Positions 8,461-25,183 of a DNA stretch of 64,000 nt are shown here, in pieces; within the stretch, counting starts at the first letter, position 1, and every line of letters starts with the position of its first letter. The notes beneath the pieces were generated by a model. That model was not told where the DNA came from and did no database searches. It saw nothing but the letters and a program-made list of their open reading frames with translations. The stretch comes from Chloroflexota bacterium (lineage in GTDB: Bacteria; Chloroflexota; Dehalococcoidia; Tepidiformales; Tepidiformaceae): contig JACRBT010000009.1 of NCBI GenBank assembly GCA_016234445.1, positions 1 through 64,000 on the forward strand. The letters run 5' to 3'. Position numbers and translations under genes: made by a program.

Positions 8461-9600
8461 ATGACCGAGACCACCGCCACCCGCGCCGACATCAAGCGCT
8501 ATCGCAGCAACCTCCGCGACGAGGTGGACGGTACGGCGCTCTACGAATTCCTCGCCGCCGCCGAAAAAGATCCCCACCTCCAGGAGGTCTACCGGCGGCT
8601 GGCCGCGAGCGAAGTCCGGCACATGGACCTCTGGAAGACGAAGCTCCGCGAAGCCGGCGCCGAGGTCCCCGAGTTCCGGCCATCGCTGCGAGTGCGGTTC
8701 CTGGGGTCCCTCGCCCGGCGCTTCGGCACGGCCATGGTCGCTCCCATCGTCCGGGGGATGGAAGCGAACGCGACGACCATGTACGACGACCAGCCGGAGG
8801 CGATCGAACACAACCTCCCGGCCGACGAACGGTCGCACGCGCGGCTTTTCGGTGAGATCAGCCGCTCGGGGAAGGGGCGCGCCGGGACGGTCGACATCGC
8901 CCGCGTCGAAGGACGCCATCGCGGGGGCACCGGCAACGCCCTCCGCGCCGCCGTCCTGGGGGCGAATGACGGGCTCGTTTCGAACCTGAGCCTGGTGATG
9001 GGCGTCGCCGGCGCCGACCCCGGCCGCGACGTCGTCCTGCTCGGCGGGATCGCCGGCCTGCTCGCGGGGTCGCTGAGCATGGCCCTGGGCGAATGGGTGA
9101 GCGTCCGCAGCAGCGCCGAGGCGTTCGAACGCCAGCTTGCCATCGAACGCGAAGAGCTGGCGGCGATGCCCGAAGAGGAAGAGGCGGAGCTGACGCTCAT
9201 CTACCAGGCGAAGGGCCTTTCGCGAGAGGAAGCGGAGGCCACCGCCCGCCGGATCCTCGGCAACCCGGAGACGGCGCTGGAGACCCTCGCCCGGGAAGAG
9301 CTCGGGATGTCCTCCGGTGAAGCGGGCAACGCCTGGGTGGCGGCGGTCACGTCGTTCCTCATGTTCAGCGTGGGCGCGGTCCTCCCGGTCATCCCGTGGC
9401 TCTTCGTTGGTGGCGTTACCGGGATCACCCTGAGCGCGGTCGCGAGCGCATTCGGTCTCTTCGGCGTGGGCGCGGCGATCACGCTCTTCACCGGGCGCGG
9501 GGTCTTCTTCTCTGGGCTGCGAATGCTCACTTTCGGGCTCGCCGCAGCCGCGATCACCTTCGGCATCGGCCGCCTGATCGGGGTCAGCACCGGGCTCTGA
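8461..9600 (+). CDS. Rubrerythrin-VIT1/CCC1 fusion, probable Fe/Mn membrane transporter
   Basis: The protein has 379 residues. Residues 1-140 are a ferritin-like (rubrerythrin) domain with carboxylate/His pairs such as ASEVRHMDLW and ADERSHARLF. From about 160 the VIT1/CCC1 membrane domain follows: VLGANDGLVSNLSLVMGVAG, an acidic cytosolic loop rich in Glu, then three hydrophobic helices to the C-terminus. VIT1/CCC1 proteins move Fe2+ or Mn2+; in bacterial fusions the ferritin-like domain binds the metal on the cytosolic side. The frame is open from 8404, but the ATG at 8461 is the natural start because the upstream codons are the CTCAGCA array. It is a single gene with no partner. Confidence 0.88.
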   Translation: MTETTATRADIKRYRSNLRDEVDGTALYEFLAAAEKDPHLQEVYRRLAASEVRHMDLWKTKLREAGAEVPEFRPSLRVRFLGSLARRFGTAMVAPIVRGMEANATTMYDDQPEAIEHNLPADERSHARLFGEISRSGKGRAGTVDIARVEGRHRGGTGNALRAAVLGANDGLVSNLSLVMGVAGADPGRDVVLLGGIAGLLAGSLSMALGEWVSVRSSAEAFERQLAIEREELAAMPEEEEAELTLIYQAKGLSREEAEATARRILGNPETALETLAREELGMSSGEAGNAWVAAVTSFLMFSVGAVLPVIPWLFVGGVTGITLSAVASAFGLFGVGAAITLFTGRGVFFSGLRMLTFGLAAAAITFGIGRLIGVSTGL

Positions 9601-9623
9601 CGTTCCACCGTCGACGCGCGTCG

Positions 9624-9732
9624 TCTCCCCCTCGCCCGCGAAGCGGGAGCGAGGGAGTTGCCGTCAGGCGGCGTGCGGCCAGCCCTCCCCCTCGCCCGCG
9701 ACGCGGGAGCCGGGGGCCGGGGGGTGAGGGGC
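9624..9732 (+). repeat. Duplicated GC-rich hairpins between convergent genes
   Basis: Two copies of a CCCCCTCGCCCGCGA-GCGGGAG-type hairpin lie 60 bp apart (about 9626-9655 and 9686-9716), ending in a GGGGGTGAGGGG tail. They sit between the convergent genes ending at 9600 and 9734 and may act as a two-way terminator. The tail resembles the element at 24113-24311. Confidence 0.5.
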
Positions 9733-9733
9733 C

Positions 9734-10228
9734 TCAGTCGTGGACGGCCACTTCCAAAGTCAGGCGGTGGTGCGTGGTCTGGATGGCGACGAGCCGGTAG
9801 TCGAAGCCGTCGGCGAGGGCTTCGACGCGGGCTGCGAGCGGGATTTCGAGCAGGGCAGCCGCGCCAACGAACGATGCGAGGTCGCCGGGAGCCGCAGCCC
9901 GGAGTTCCATCTTCAGCCGGCCATCGACGATTTCGGGGTCGACGCTGAAGGTGGACTGGGTCGTGGGCCCGGTGACGAGCCGGACGTCGACAAGCCCGGT
10001 TTCCTGCACGGTGACGCTGACGGCGCGGACGCCGCTGAGGGCGGGGAAGCTGAGGAGCTCCTTGGTCACCATGGCGGCGAGGGCGTCTTCGTCGAAAGCG
10101 AGGCGAGCGTTGCCGCCACCGGCTTCGTCACCGTTGCCGCCGCTCGGCGAAGGCAGGAGCGTCATCACGAGGACGGTCGCGACCACCCCGCAGGCTGCCC
10201 CAAAGAGGATGTTGAGAAGCGCGCGCAT
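9734..10228 (-). CDS. Small membrane-anchored protein of unknown function
   Basis: The product has 164 residues. One N-terminal transmembrane segment (about residues 5-26) is followed by a Gly/Asn/Pro-rich linker and a folded outer domain with alternating hydrophobic residues, as in a beta-rich domain (VRAVSVTVQETGLVDVRLV). The overall plan resembles many uncharacterised anchored proteins with a LmeA/DUF2993-like lipid-binding fold, but the resemblance is weak. No metal or catalytic motif is visible. It is transcribed convergently to the VIT1 gene and divergently from the gene at 10352. Confidence 0.7.
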   Translation of the reverse strand: MRALLNILFGAACGVVATVLVMTLLPSPSGGNGDEAGGGNARLAFDEDALAAMVTKELLSFPALSGVRAVSVTVQETGLVDVRLVTGPTTQSTFSVDPEIVDGRLKMELRAAAPGDLASFVGAAALLEIPLAARVEALADGFDYRLVAIQTTHHRLTLEVAVHD

Positions 10229-10351
10229 TCGGGCAGCACGATGCCCCCACGGGCGCTTCCGGGCAATGGCCGTGGTCGCGTGACTCGGAGTTGGGGCAGG
10301 AGTAAGCGACCAACTGCGGGCATCTTACGCCCGGGGGAGTACCATTCCGAC

Positions 10352-10915
10352 ATGGACCCCTTCATGCGCGAGACCGCGTTGCATCGTGCCTACACAGCCA
10401 TCGTGCTGCTGACGATCGGCTGCTTCGCCGTCGCTGGTATCTCGAACCAGGTCCGTCAACCGGCCTCGGTTCCGGCCCGCTCGTTCTCCGAGCAGAAGGT
10501 GGTCACGGAGGAAGACGCCGCCTGGGCGGTGGCGGTCCTCAACGAAAGCCCTCTCCTCGACCGCATCACGGGGGGACAGGCGTTGCGACTCGCGGGGTCG
10601 ATGGCTGGCGTCTTGGACTGGCCGGAGCGCCCGATCTCGGTCGCGGTCTCGTGGGATCTCCCCGTGACTTCCTCGGGCCCGTGGATCTGGACTGAGTGCC
10701 AGGGAACGAGGACGGTACGTGCGGAGTGGTCCTGGAAGGGACTCACCGGTGTCGCTGCTGACGTGGAGCGGAGCACCGGACGCATCGTGTCCCTGTCGCC
10801 GTACAACTATGTGTACACCGCCCACGGCGAGCCCCCAACCCCGGCCGGGATGCCTGCCGAATCGCCCCCTCCCCACCGGCCTTGCGTTCAGGGGCTCGGA
10901 GACCATAACGACTGA
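10352..10915 (+). CDS. Unknown protein with N-terminal membrane anchor
   Basis: The product has 187 residues starting at the ATG at 10352, with GGGGGAG 12 nt upstream. Residues 12-33 form a hydrophobic anchor or uncleaved signal. The rest is a soluble domain with a Trp-rich centre (VSWDLPVTSSGPWIWTECQG) and a Pro-rich tail. Its only visible relation to neighbours is divergence from the gene at 9734. Product not recognised. The frame extends further upstream, but that part is antisense to the 9734-10228 gene and is rejected. Confidence 0.6.
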   Translation: MDPFMRETALHRAYTAIVLLTIGCFAVAGISNQVRQPASVPARSFSEQKVVTEEDAAWAVAVLNESPLLDRITGGQALRLAGSMAGVLDWPERPISVAVSWDLPVTSSGPWIWTECQGTRTVRAEWSWKGLTGVAADVERSTGRIVSLSPYNYVYTAHGEPPTPAGMPAESPPPHRPCVQGLGDHND

Positions 10916-11003
10916 ACACCGCGAAGGGAGGAGAGGGGACGCTGGTCGATGTTCCTCGCAGCTTCGCTTGCACGAACGCGCCGTAGGCTGCGATACTACA
11001 GTC

Positions 11004-11119
11004 TCTGGTGGCTAGAGCGAGGTGGTCCCACCCGTTCCCATCCCGAACACGGAAGTGAAACGCCTCAGCGCTCACGATACTGCCCGGGCAACTGGGTGGG
11101 AAAATAGGCCGCCGCCGGT
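11004..11119 (+). rRNA. rrf: 5S ribosomal RNA
   Basis: The universally conserved CCCATCCCGAACACGGAAGT-type core of 5S rRNA is present at about 11036-11056. The ends pair: CTGGTGGC (11005-11012) with GCCGCCGG (11111-11118), all positions Watson-Crick or G-U, giving helix I. Length is about 115 nt. A rho-independent terminator follows within 11 nt. No 16S or 23S sequence lies on either side, so this 5S is transcribed alone. Confidence 0.95.
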
Positions 11120-11129
11120 CAATGAAAGC

Positions 11130-11153
11130 AACCGCCTCCAGGGCGGTTTTTTC
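11130..11153 (+). terminator. Rho-independent terminator of 5S rRNA
   Basis: ACCGCC pairs with GGCGGT across a short TCCAG-type loop and runs straight into TTTTTTC. It is the only classical stem-plus-T-tract terminator in this part of the window. Confidence 0.9.
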
Positions 11154-11214
11154 ATCCCAGCCCCGCCCCCCGTCCCCGCCCCCTTGACGTAGGATGGCCG
11201 AGGTTGCATCTGCC

Positions 11215-11244
11215 TTTCGCAGAACGATCGGCCGCTGCTACAAT
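11215..11244 (+). promoter_or_regulatory. Candidate promoter of the S1-protein gene
   Basis: TTTCGC (11215-11220) and TACAAT (11239-11244) are 18 bp apart. The -10 is good and the -35 weak. If used, transcription begins near 11251, downstream of the ATG at 11194, which supports the TTG start at 11314. Confidence 0.4.
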
Positions 11245-11313
11245 CAATTCATCCCCAACCACCCCGGGCCATTCCCTTTTACCGGGAATCTGCCCCCAGA
11301 CCGGAGCCCTATT

Positions 11314-12951
11314 TTGTCCACCACCGATACCGCCCAGCCAACCACCCCTACCGTCACCTCCATGGAAGAAGCCATGGAAGGCATGGACATGGGTGCCCTC
11401 CTCGATCTCGAAGCCGCCCAGCCGGGCCACCTCCGCCGGGGGGAGATCGTCGAAGGCATGGTCATGGGCGCGTCAGCAGACGGCCTCATCGTCGACGTCG
11501 GCACCAAGACCGAGGGCGTCATCCCCCCGGGCGAGATGCTCTCGCTCGGCGCGGAAGGCGCGGCCAAGCTGAAGGCCGGCGACACCGTCAAGGTGATGGT
11601 CCTCCAGCCCGCTTCCTCCGAAGGCCACGCCATCGTCTCCCTCGACCGTGCCCGCGGCGAGGAAGGCTGGGACACGCTCGCCGAGCGCTACGAGTCCGGC
11701 GAGATCTTCGACGCCCAGGTCACCGGCTACAACCGTGGCGGCATCCTCGTGAACGTCGACGGCGTCAACGCCTTCGTGCCCCTTTCCCAGATTGAAAGCG
11801 TCCGCCGGGACGACCCGGAAGCCGCGACCGCGCTCGGGAACCTCGTCGGCAAGCCCGTCCGCCTGAAGGTCATCGAACTGAACCGGAAGCGGAACCGCGT
11901 CATCCTTTCGGAGCGCGCCGCCATGGCCGAGTTCCGCAAGGAACAGAAGGACAAGATCCTCGACGACCTCCACGAAGGCGAGATCCGCAAGGGCCGCGTC
12001 TCTTCGATCACCGACTTCGGCGTCTTCATTGACCTTGGCGGCGCCGACGGCCTCGCCCACATGACCGAACTCACCTGGGAGCGCGGCAAGAAGGCGAAGG
12101 ACCTCTACAACATCGGCGACGAGGTCGACGCCTACATCCTCAAGGTCGACCACGACACCCGGAAGATCTCGCTTTCGCTGAAGCGCGCCCAGCCCGAGAA
12201 GTGGGACACGACCGTCAACCGCTACGTCATCGGCCAGATCCTGATCGGCCGGGTGACCAAGCTGATGGCGTTCGGTGCCTTCGTCCGGCTGGACGGCCCG
12301 GTGGAAGGGCTCATCCACATCTCCGAGCTCTCCAATCGCCGCATCCAGCACCCGAAGGACGTGGTCAAGGAAGGCGACATCGTCCCGGTGAAGCTCGTCC
12401 GGATCGAAAAGGACCGCCACCGCCTCGGGCTCAGCCTCCGCCAGGCCCGCAACGACTCCGAGGCCATGGGCTTCGTCTTCGACGCGAGCGGCGCCGTGCT
12501 GGACTACCCGGACGATGTCCGCGAGCAGTTTGGCCTGCCGGAGCGGGACAAGGCGGCAATCGCGGCCCGCGCCGAGCGGGCGGAACCGCGCAATGCCCAG
12601 GAAGCTATCGAGCGTGCCGTCGCGCGTGACCCGGAACCGGTCAGCGCGTTCGCCCACGCGTTCGCACAGGCGCTTGAAAACGCCGAGGGTGGCAACTCAT
12701 TCGCGGTTGCCGAAACGCCCTCCCCCGAAGCCGCGGTGGCTGCCGAAGAGGCTCCCGCCGTGGAAGCGGCCCCTGTCGCGGAGGCCCCCGTGGCCGCCGA
12801 GCCGGAGGCTGTGCTTACGGGTGATTCCCCGGCCGCTTCTCAGGAGATTGCCGAGGCGACACCGGATGAAACCGGGAGCGAAGATGCAGGGACTGCCACG
12901 GAGGAATCCGCGGCAGCCGAGGAGGACGCTACCGCTGGCGAGGCAACCTAG
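11314..12951 (+). CDS. rpsA: Ribosomal protein S1-like RNA-binding protein with four S1 domains
   Basis: Four S1 (OB-fold) domains follow one another, recognisable by GEIVEGMVMG..GLIVDVG, GEIFDAQVTG..GILVNV, GEIRKGRVSSITDFGVFID and GQILIGRVTKLMAFGAFVRL. The last two carry the canonical FGxF and GLxHxxEL patterns. The C-terminal 130 residues are an Ala/Glu-rich disordered tail. S1 binds mRNA leaders at the 30S subunit. I chose the TTG at 11314 (545 codons) because GGAG lies 7 nt upstream and a -10-like TACAAT lies after the only upstream ATG (11194). The four-domain form is typical outside Proteobacteria, where six is usual. Confidence 0.85.
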   Translation: MSTTDTAQPTTPTVTSMEEAMEGMDMGALLDLEAAQPGHLRRGEIVEGMVMGASADGLIVDVGTKTEGVIPPGEMLSLGAEGAAKLKAGDTVKVMVLQPASSEGHAIVSLDRARGEEGWDTLAERYESGEIFDAQVTGYNRGGILVNVDGVNAFVPLSQIESVRRDDPEAATALGNLVGKPVRLKVIELNRKRNRVILSERAAMAEFRKEQKDKILDDLHEGEIRKGRVSSITDFGVFIDLGGADGLAHMTELTWERGKKAKDLYNIGDEVDAYILKVDHDTRKISLSLKRAQPEKWDTTVNRYVIGQILIGRVTKLMAFGAFVRLDGPVEGLIHISELSNRRIQHPKDVVKEGDIVPVKLVRIEKDRHRLGLSLRQARNDSEAMGFVFDASGAVLDYPDDVREQFGLPERDKAAIAARAERAEPRNAQEAIERAVARDPEPVSAFAHAFAQALENAEGGNSFAVAETPSPEAAVAAEEAPAVEAAPVAEAPVAAEPEAVLTGDSPAASQEIAEATPDETGSEDAGTATEESAAAEEDATAGEAT

Positions 12952-12992
12952 GCCTCTCCTGGTTGTAGCCCACGTGGCTGGGAGAATGACTG

Positions 12993-15476
12993 ATGGCCGA
13001 TAGATTCGACAAATTCACGGAACGCGCCCGGCGGGTGCTTACCCTCGCGCAGGAAGAAGCCCACCGCTTCAACCACAACTACATCGGCACCGAGCACATT
13101 CTCCTTGGCCTGGTCCGCGAAGGCGACGGTGTCGCCGCGAAGGTCCTCGCCAACCTCGGCGTCGAACTCAACAAGGTGCGGTCCGCCGTCGAATTCATCA
13201 TCGGCCGTGGCGACCGGACGGTGCTCGGCGAAATCGGCCTGACGCCGCGCGCCAAGAAGGTCATCGAACTCGCGGTTGACGAAGCCCGCCGCCTGAGCCA
13301 CAGCTACATCGGCACCGAGCACCTCCTCCTCGGCCTTGTCCGCGAAGGCGAAGGCATTGCCGCGGGCGTCCTTGAAAGCCTGGGCGTGAACCTCGAACGC
13401 GTCCGCGCCGAGACCACCCGCATCCTCAGCCAGTCCCAGCCGCAGGCGGCCGGGGCCGGCGCCGGCGCCCGCCAGGCCACCCGCACCCCCACCGTCGACC
13501 AGCTCGGCATCGACCTCACCCAGGCCGCGCGCAACAACCAGCTCGACCCCGTCATCGGGCGCTCGAACGAACTCGAACGGGTCGTCCAGATCCTTTCCCG
13601 GCGGACGAAGAACAACCCGGTGCTCATTGGCGAGCCGGGCGTCGGCAAGACCGCCATCGCCGAACTCCTCGCCCAGCGCATCGTCAGCGGCGACGTCCCG
13701 GACACGCTCCAGGGCAAGCGCCTGCTGACGCTGGACATCGGCTCACTCGTCGCCGGCACCAAGTACCGCGGCGAGTTCGAAGAGCGCCTGAAGAAGGTCA
13801 TCGAGGAGATCAAGGGCTCCGGCAACTGCATCCTCTTCATCGACGAGCTCCACATGCTCGTCGGCGCGGGGGCTGCCGAGGGCGCCGTCGACGCGGCCAA
13901 CATCCTCAAGCCGTCGCTCGCCCGGGGCGAACTCCAGTGCATCGGCGCGACGACGCTCGACGAATACCGCAAGCACATCGAACGCGACGCCGCCCTCGAA
14001 CGGCGCTTCCAGCCGATCGTTGTCGAAGAGCCTTCGGTCGAAGAGACAGTCGAAATCCTCCGCGGCATCCGCGCCCGCTACGAAGAGCACCACAAGCTCA
14101 AAATCAGCGACGACGCGCTCTCCGCGGCGGCCGAGCTTTCGGCCCGCTACGTCATCGACCGGTTCCTCCCGGACAAGGCCATCGACCTCATCGACGAGGC
14201 CTCGAGCCGGGTTCGCATCCGCCGCGCCGCCACCCCGCCTTCGCTGAAAGAGGCGATGAAGGGGCTCGAAAGCCTGCGCCGCGAAAAGGAACAGGCGAGC
14301 GCCGCCCAGCAGTACGAATACGCCGCCGAGCTTCGCGACCGGGAGATAAAGCTCCAGGAGAAGATCGGCGAGATGGGCGAATGGGAAGAAGGCGAGGAGG
14401 GCATTGCCACCCCCGTCGTCTCCGAGGACGACATCTCCGAAGTCATCTCGATGTGGACGGGCATCCCCGTGTCCCGCATCGCCAGCGAAGAGAGCGCCCG
14501 CCTCCTGAAGATGGAAGAGTCGCTCCGGAGCCGGGTCATCGGCCAGGACGAGGCGATCGAGTCGATCGCCCGCGCCGTCCGCCGTGCCCGCGCCGGCCTC
14601 AAGGACCCGCGCCGCCCGATCGGCGTCTTCCTCTTCGTCGGCCCCACCGGGTCCGGCAAGACGCACCTCGCCCGCCAGCTCGCCGAGTTCATGTTCGACA
14701 GCCAGGACAACATGATTAAGCTCGACATGAGCGAGTTCAGCGAGAAGCACACCGTCTCCCGCCTGGTCGGCGCCCCTCCGGGCTACGTCGGCTACGACGA
14801 CGGCGGCCAGCTGACGGACACGGTCCGGCGCAAGTCCTACTGCCTCATCCTCCTCGACGAAATCGAGAAGGCGCACCCGGAGGTGTTCAACCTCCTCCTC
14901 CAGATCTTCGACGAAGGCCGCCTGGCCGACGCGAAGGGCCGGAAGATCGACTTCCGCAACACCATCATCATCATGACCTCGAACGTCGCCTCCGACCTGA
15001 TCAAGCGCGACTCGGGGCTTGGCTTCCAGCGCGGCGGCGACGAGCCGCAGTCGGTGGAGGACAAGTACCAGCGGATGAAGGACAAGGTGACGACGGAGCT
15101 GAAGGTGGTCTTCCGACCCGAGTTCCTCAACCGGATCGACAGCACCGTGGTCTTCCGGCCGTTGAGCGCCGAAAGCATCCGCAAGGTGGTCGACCTCGAA
15201 TTGGTGGGCGTCACCAAGCAGCTTGCCTCGAAGGGCGTCACCCTCGAAGTGAGCGACGCCGCCAAGGACTGGCTGGGTGAGAAGGGCTACGACCAGGCGT
15301 TCGGCGCCCGGCCACTGAAGCGTCTCATCTCGGACAGCATCGAGGACAAGCTCAGCGAGATGCTCCTCAGCGGCCAGTTCGTGGCGGGCGACACCGTCCG
15401 CATCGACCGGCTGCCGGAGGAAGATGGCGGCGGCCTCCGCATCGAGACCGCAAAGCAACCGGCGGCCGTCGGGTAG
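12993..15476 (+). CDS. clpC: ATP-dependent Clp protease ATP-binding subunit ClpC
   Basis: The product has 827 residues, the normal ClpC length. It begins with a duplicated Clp_N domain (two [12 protein letters not shown] / [12 protein letters not shown] repeats). AAA-1 follows, with Walker A GEPGVGKT at about residue 212 and Walker [19 protein letters not shown] segment ([18 protein letters not shown], about 440-457) lies between the AAA modules and defines ClpC rather than ClpA or ClpB. AAA-2 has GPTGSGKT at about 549 and [12 protein letters not shown]. ClpC unfolds proteins for ClpP; no clpP or mcsA/mcsB/ctsR gene is nearby. It follows the S1 gene by 41 nt and may be co-transcribed. Confidence 0.96.
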   Translation: MADRFDKFTERARRVLTLAQEEAHRFNHNYIGTEHILLGLVREGDGVAAKVLANLGVELNKVRSAVEFIIGRGDRTVLGEIGLTPRAKKVIELAVDEARRLSHSYIGTEHLLLGLVREGEGIAAGVLESLGVNLERVRAETTRILSQSQPQAAGAGAGARQATRTPTVDQLGIDLTQAARNNQLDPVIGRSNELERVVQILSRRTKNNPVLIGEPGVGKTAIAELLAQRIVSGDVPDTLQGKRLLTLDIGSLVAGTKYRGEFEERLKKVIEEIKGSGNCILFIDELHMLVGAGAAEGAVDAANILKPSLARGELQCIGATTLDEYRKHIERDAALERRFQPIVVEEPSVEETVEILRGIRARYEEHHKLKISDDALSAAAELSARYVIDRFLPDKAIDLIDEASSRVRIRRAATPPSLKEAMKGLESLRREKEQASAAQQYEYAAELRDREIKLQEKIGEMGEWEEGEEGIATPVVSEDDISEVISMWTGIPVSRIASEESARLLKMEESLRSRVIGQDEAIESIARAVRRARAGLKDPRRPIGVFLFVGPTGSGKTHLARQLAEFMFDSQDNMIKLDMSEFSEKHTVSRLVGAPPGYVGYDDGGQLTDTVRRKSYCLILLDEIEKAHPEVFNLLLQIFDEGRLADAKGRKIDFRNTIIIMTSNVASDLIKRDSGLGFQRGGDEPQSVEDKYQRMKDKVTTELKVVFRPEFLNRIDSTVVFRPLSAESIRKVVDLELVGVTKQLASKGVTLEVSDAAKDWLGEKGYDQAFGARPLKRLISDSIEDKLSEMLLSGQFVAGDTVRIDRLPEEDGGGLRIETAKQPAAVG

Positions 15477-15504
15477 TCCCCGGGGCCACGAGAAAGCTCA
15501 GCGC

Positions 15505-15532
15505 GGGGCCTGGCAGCAATGCCGGGCCCCGT
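15505..15532 (+). terminator. Hairpin terminator after clpC
   Basis: GGGGCCTGGCA and TGCCGGGCCCC form an imperfect 11-bp stem around a short loop, 28 nt after the clpC stop, followed by GTTCATTTC. Confidence 0.65.
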
Positions 15533-15678
15533 TCATTTCGGCGGGACTTGCCAGGTAGGGCTACCCCCGGTTGCATACCGGCGCGGCATCCCGCATCCTG
15601 TCGGAATACACGGTTACCCCATTCGCGGCTGCGGCGAGGCGCCTCGGCCCAGCGTAGCGTTTGCCTCGGCCGGAGGCG

Positions 15679-15707
15679 TTGACTCACCGTTTCGTTTGCC
15701 TTACGTT
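15679..15707 (+). promoter_or_regulatory. Candidate rpoB promoter
   Basis: TTGACT (15679-15684) and TACGTT (15702-15707) are exactly 17 bp apart. The -35 matches five of six consensus bases and the -10 is weak. It lies about 100 nt before the rpoB start, in the only AT-richer part of the clpC-rpoB gap. The gap contains no rplJ/rplL. Confidence 0.5.
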
Positions 15708-15810
15708 AGTAGTTGGCTTGCTATGCCCATCGTTTCCCCCACCCAACCAGGTACCAGTCCTTATCTCTTTGCGCCTTTCGCACAATAGGTCCTGAAGGAG
15801 TCGCTGCAGG

Positions 15811-24112
<8,302 letters not shown>

Positions 24113-24311
24113 GCCCTCACCCCCTGCCCCCTCTCCCACTGCGGTGGGCGAGGGGAACGAGGGGAAGGGCAGCAGGTCTCGTACCTACCCCCTCGCACCA
24201 TCCAGTGGCCCTCCCATCGCGGAGGGCTACTATGTTTCCGGCCGGCCGTGGCGGCCACCGCGGCCGCCTCCCCTCTCCACCGCAAGGTGGAGAGGGGCAG
24301 GGGGTGAGGGG
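24113..24311. repeat. 199-bp intergenic element with inverted ends and nested hairpins
   Basis: The end segments 24114-24136 and 24289-24310 are inverted copies of CCCTCACCCCCTGCC(C)CCTCTCC, differing by one base. Inside each end is a small perfect hairpin (CCCAC..GTGGG on the left, CTCTCCACC-GCAA-GGTGGAGAG on the right). It fills the gap between convergent rpoC and the gene ending at 24312. It looks like a REP/MITE-type non-coding element; it contains no reading frame and may act as a two-way terminator. Confidence 0.6.
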
Positions 24312-25151
24312 TCACCCCCGCGGCGCAACCCGGAAGATTGTCGTGTGGCGAATCCGCGCCACCTCCGTGCCGTCCTCCGCGAGGATGACGCCGTCGACCA
24401 CCGCGTAGTGGTTGTCCTTGCGCTCGAAGGTTTCGATGAAGCGCCCCGCGACCGTGAACACCTGCCCGGCCTCGGCGCGGGCGAGGTGCTGGACCTGGCT
24501 ACGGGTGTGGATGGCCGGCGCGTAGTCGTAGGAGTGGTGGATCATCGGCGTCATCCGGGCCGCGAGCCAGCCGGGATGGACGCGCGGCCGGTCGCCGGTC
24601 CAGCGGGGATGGTTGTCGGCCTGCTTCTCAAGGGCGTACTCGACCGCGTGGTCCACGGTGAACGGCACCGCCATCGGGCGCAGGTCCTGGCCCACGGGAG
24701 CGTTCTCGATAGTGAGCCAGGGCAGCTCCGCCGGGCGCGGCTCCGCGGTTCGCCGCGCGGGGAGGTGAAGCTCGCCCAGCCAGGGGGCATCGCCCATCCC
24801 GGCGGTGCCCACAAGGCAGCGTTCGTCCTCGCCGTTCGTCATCGTGAGCGTGCCCGTGCCGCCGCCGGCATCTTCGACCGCTGCCGTCATCTCGTCCCCC
24901 GGATAGACGGGCCGGCGGAAGGCGACGTCGATCCAGCCGCCGTCGAGCCACGCTTCGCCGAAGAAGTCGATCAGCGCCGGGATCGTCCAGCCATAAACCG
25001 TCACGCCCCCGACGAGCGCGGCCTTGAACCCGTACGCCGCCGCGACGGCGGTCGAGTGGATCGGGTTGGAGATGTCGGGGCTGTCGGGGCCATCGAGGAA
25101 CGCCGTGATCCGGCGGGTGGTCGTGGGCAAGACGCGCTGTTCCATCGGCAC
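24312..25151 (-). CDS. MaoC-like hotdog-fold dehydratase/hydratase
   Basis: The 279-residue protein has a double-hotdog layout. The N-terminal half contains DISNPIHS followed by AYGFKAALVGGVTVYGW, which fits the hydratase-2/MaoC Asp-x(n)-His motif and the following helix. DVAFRRPVYPGDEMTA is the strand-turn typical of the family. The C-terminal half is a second, degenerate hotdog domain. Members hydrate enoyl-CoA or related thioesters. No CoA-pathway gene is adjacent; the closest are the enoyl-CoA hydratases at 29.7-31.3 kb. The substrate cannot be inferred. Confidence 0.7.
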   Translation of the reverse strand: MPMEQRVLPTTTRRITAFLDGPDSPDISNPIHSTAVAAAYGFKAALVGGVTVYGWTIPALIDFFGEAWLDGGWIDVAFRRPVYPGDEMTAAVEDAGGGTGTLTMTNGEDERCLVGTAGMGDAPWLGELHLPARRTAEPRPAELPWLTIENAPVGQDLRPMAVPFTVDHAVEYALEKQADNHPRWTGDRPRVHPGWLAARMTPMIHHSYDYAPAIHTRSQVQHLARAEAGQVFTVAGRFIETFERKDNHYAVVDGVILAEDGTEVARIRHTTIFRVAPRG

Positions 25152-25183
25152 ATTCTCGCGCCCCGCGCGGCCGGCGGCGAGCC

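Noticed and set aside
9740-10351. N-terminal extension of the gene at 10352
   Set aside because: This part is antisense to the 9734-10228 gene and has no domain; the ATG at 10352 has a GGGGGAG upstream and starts a membrane anchor.
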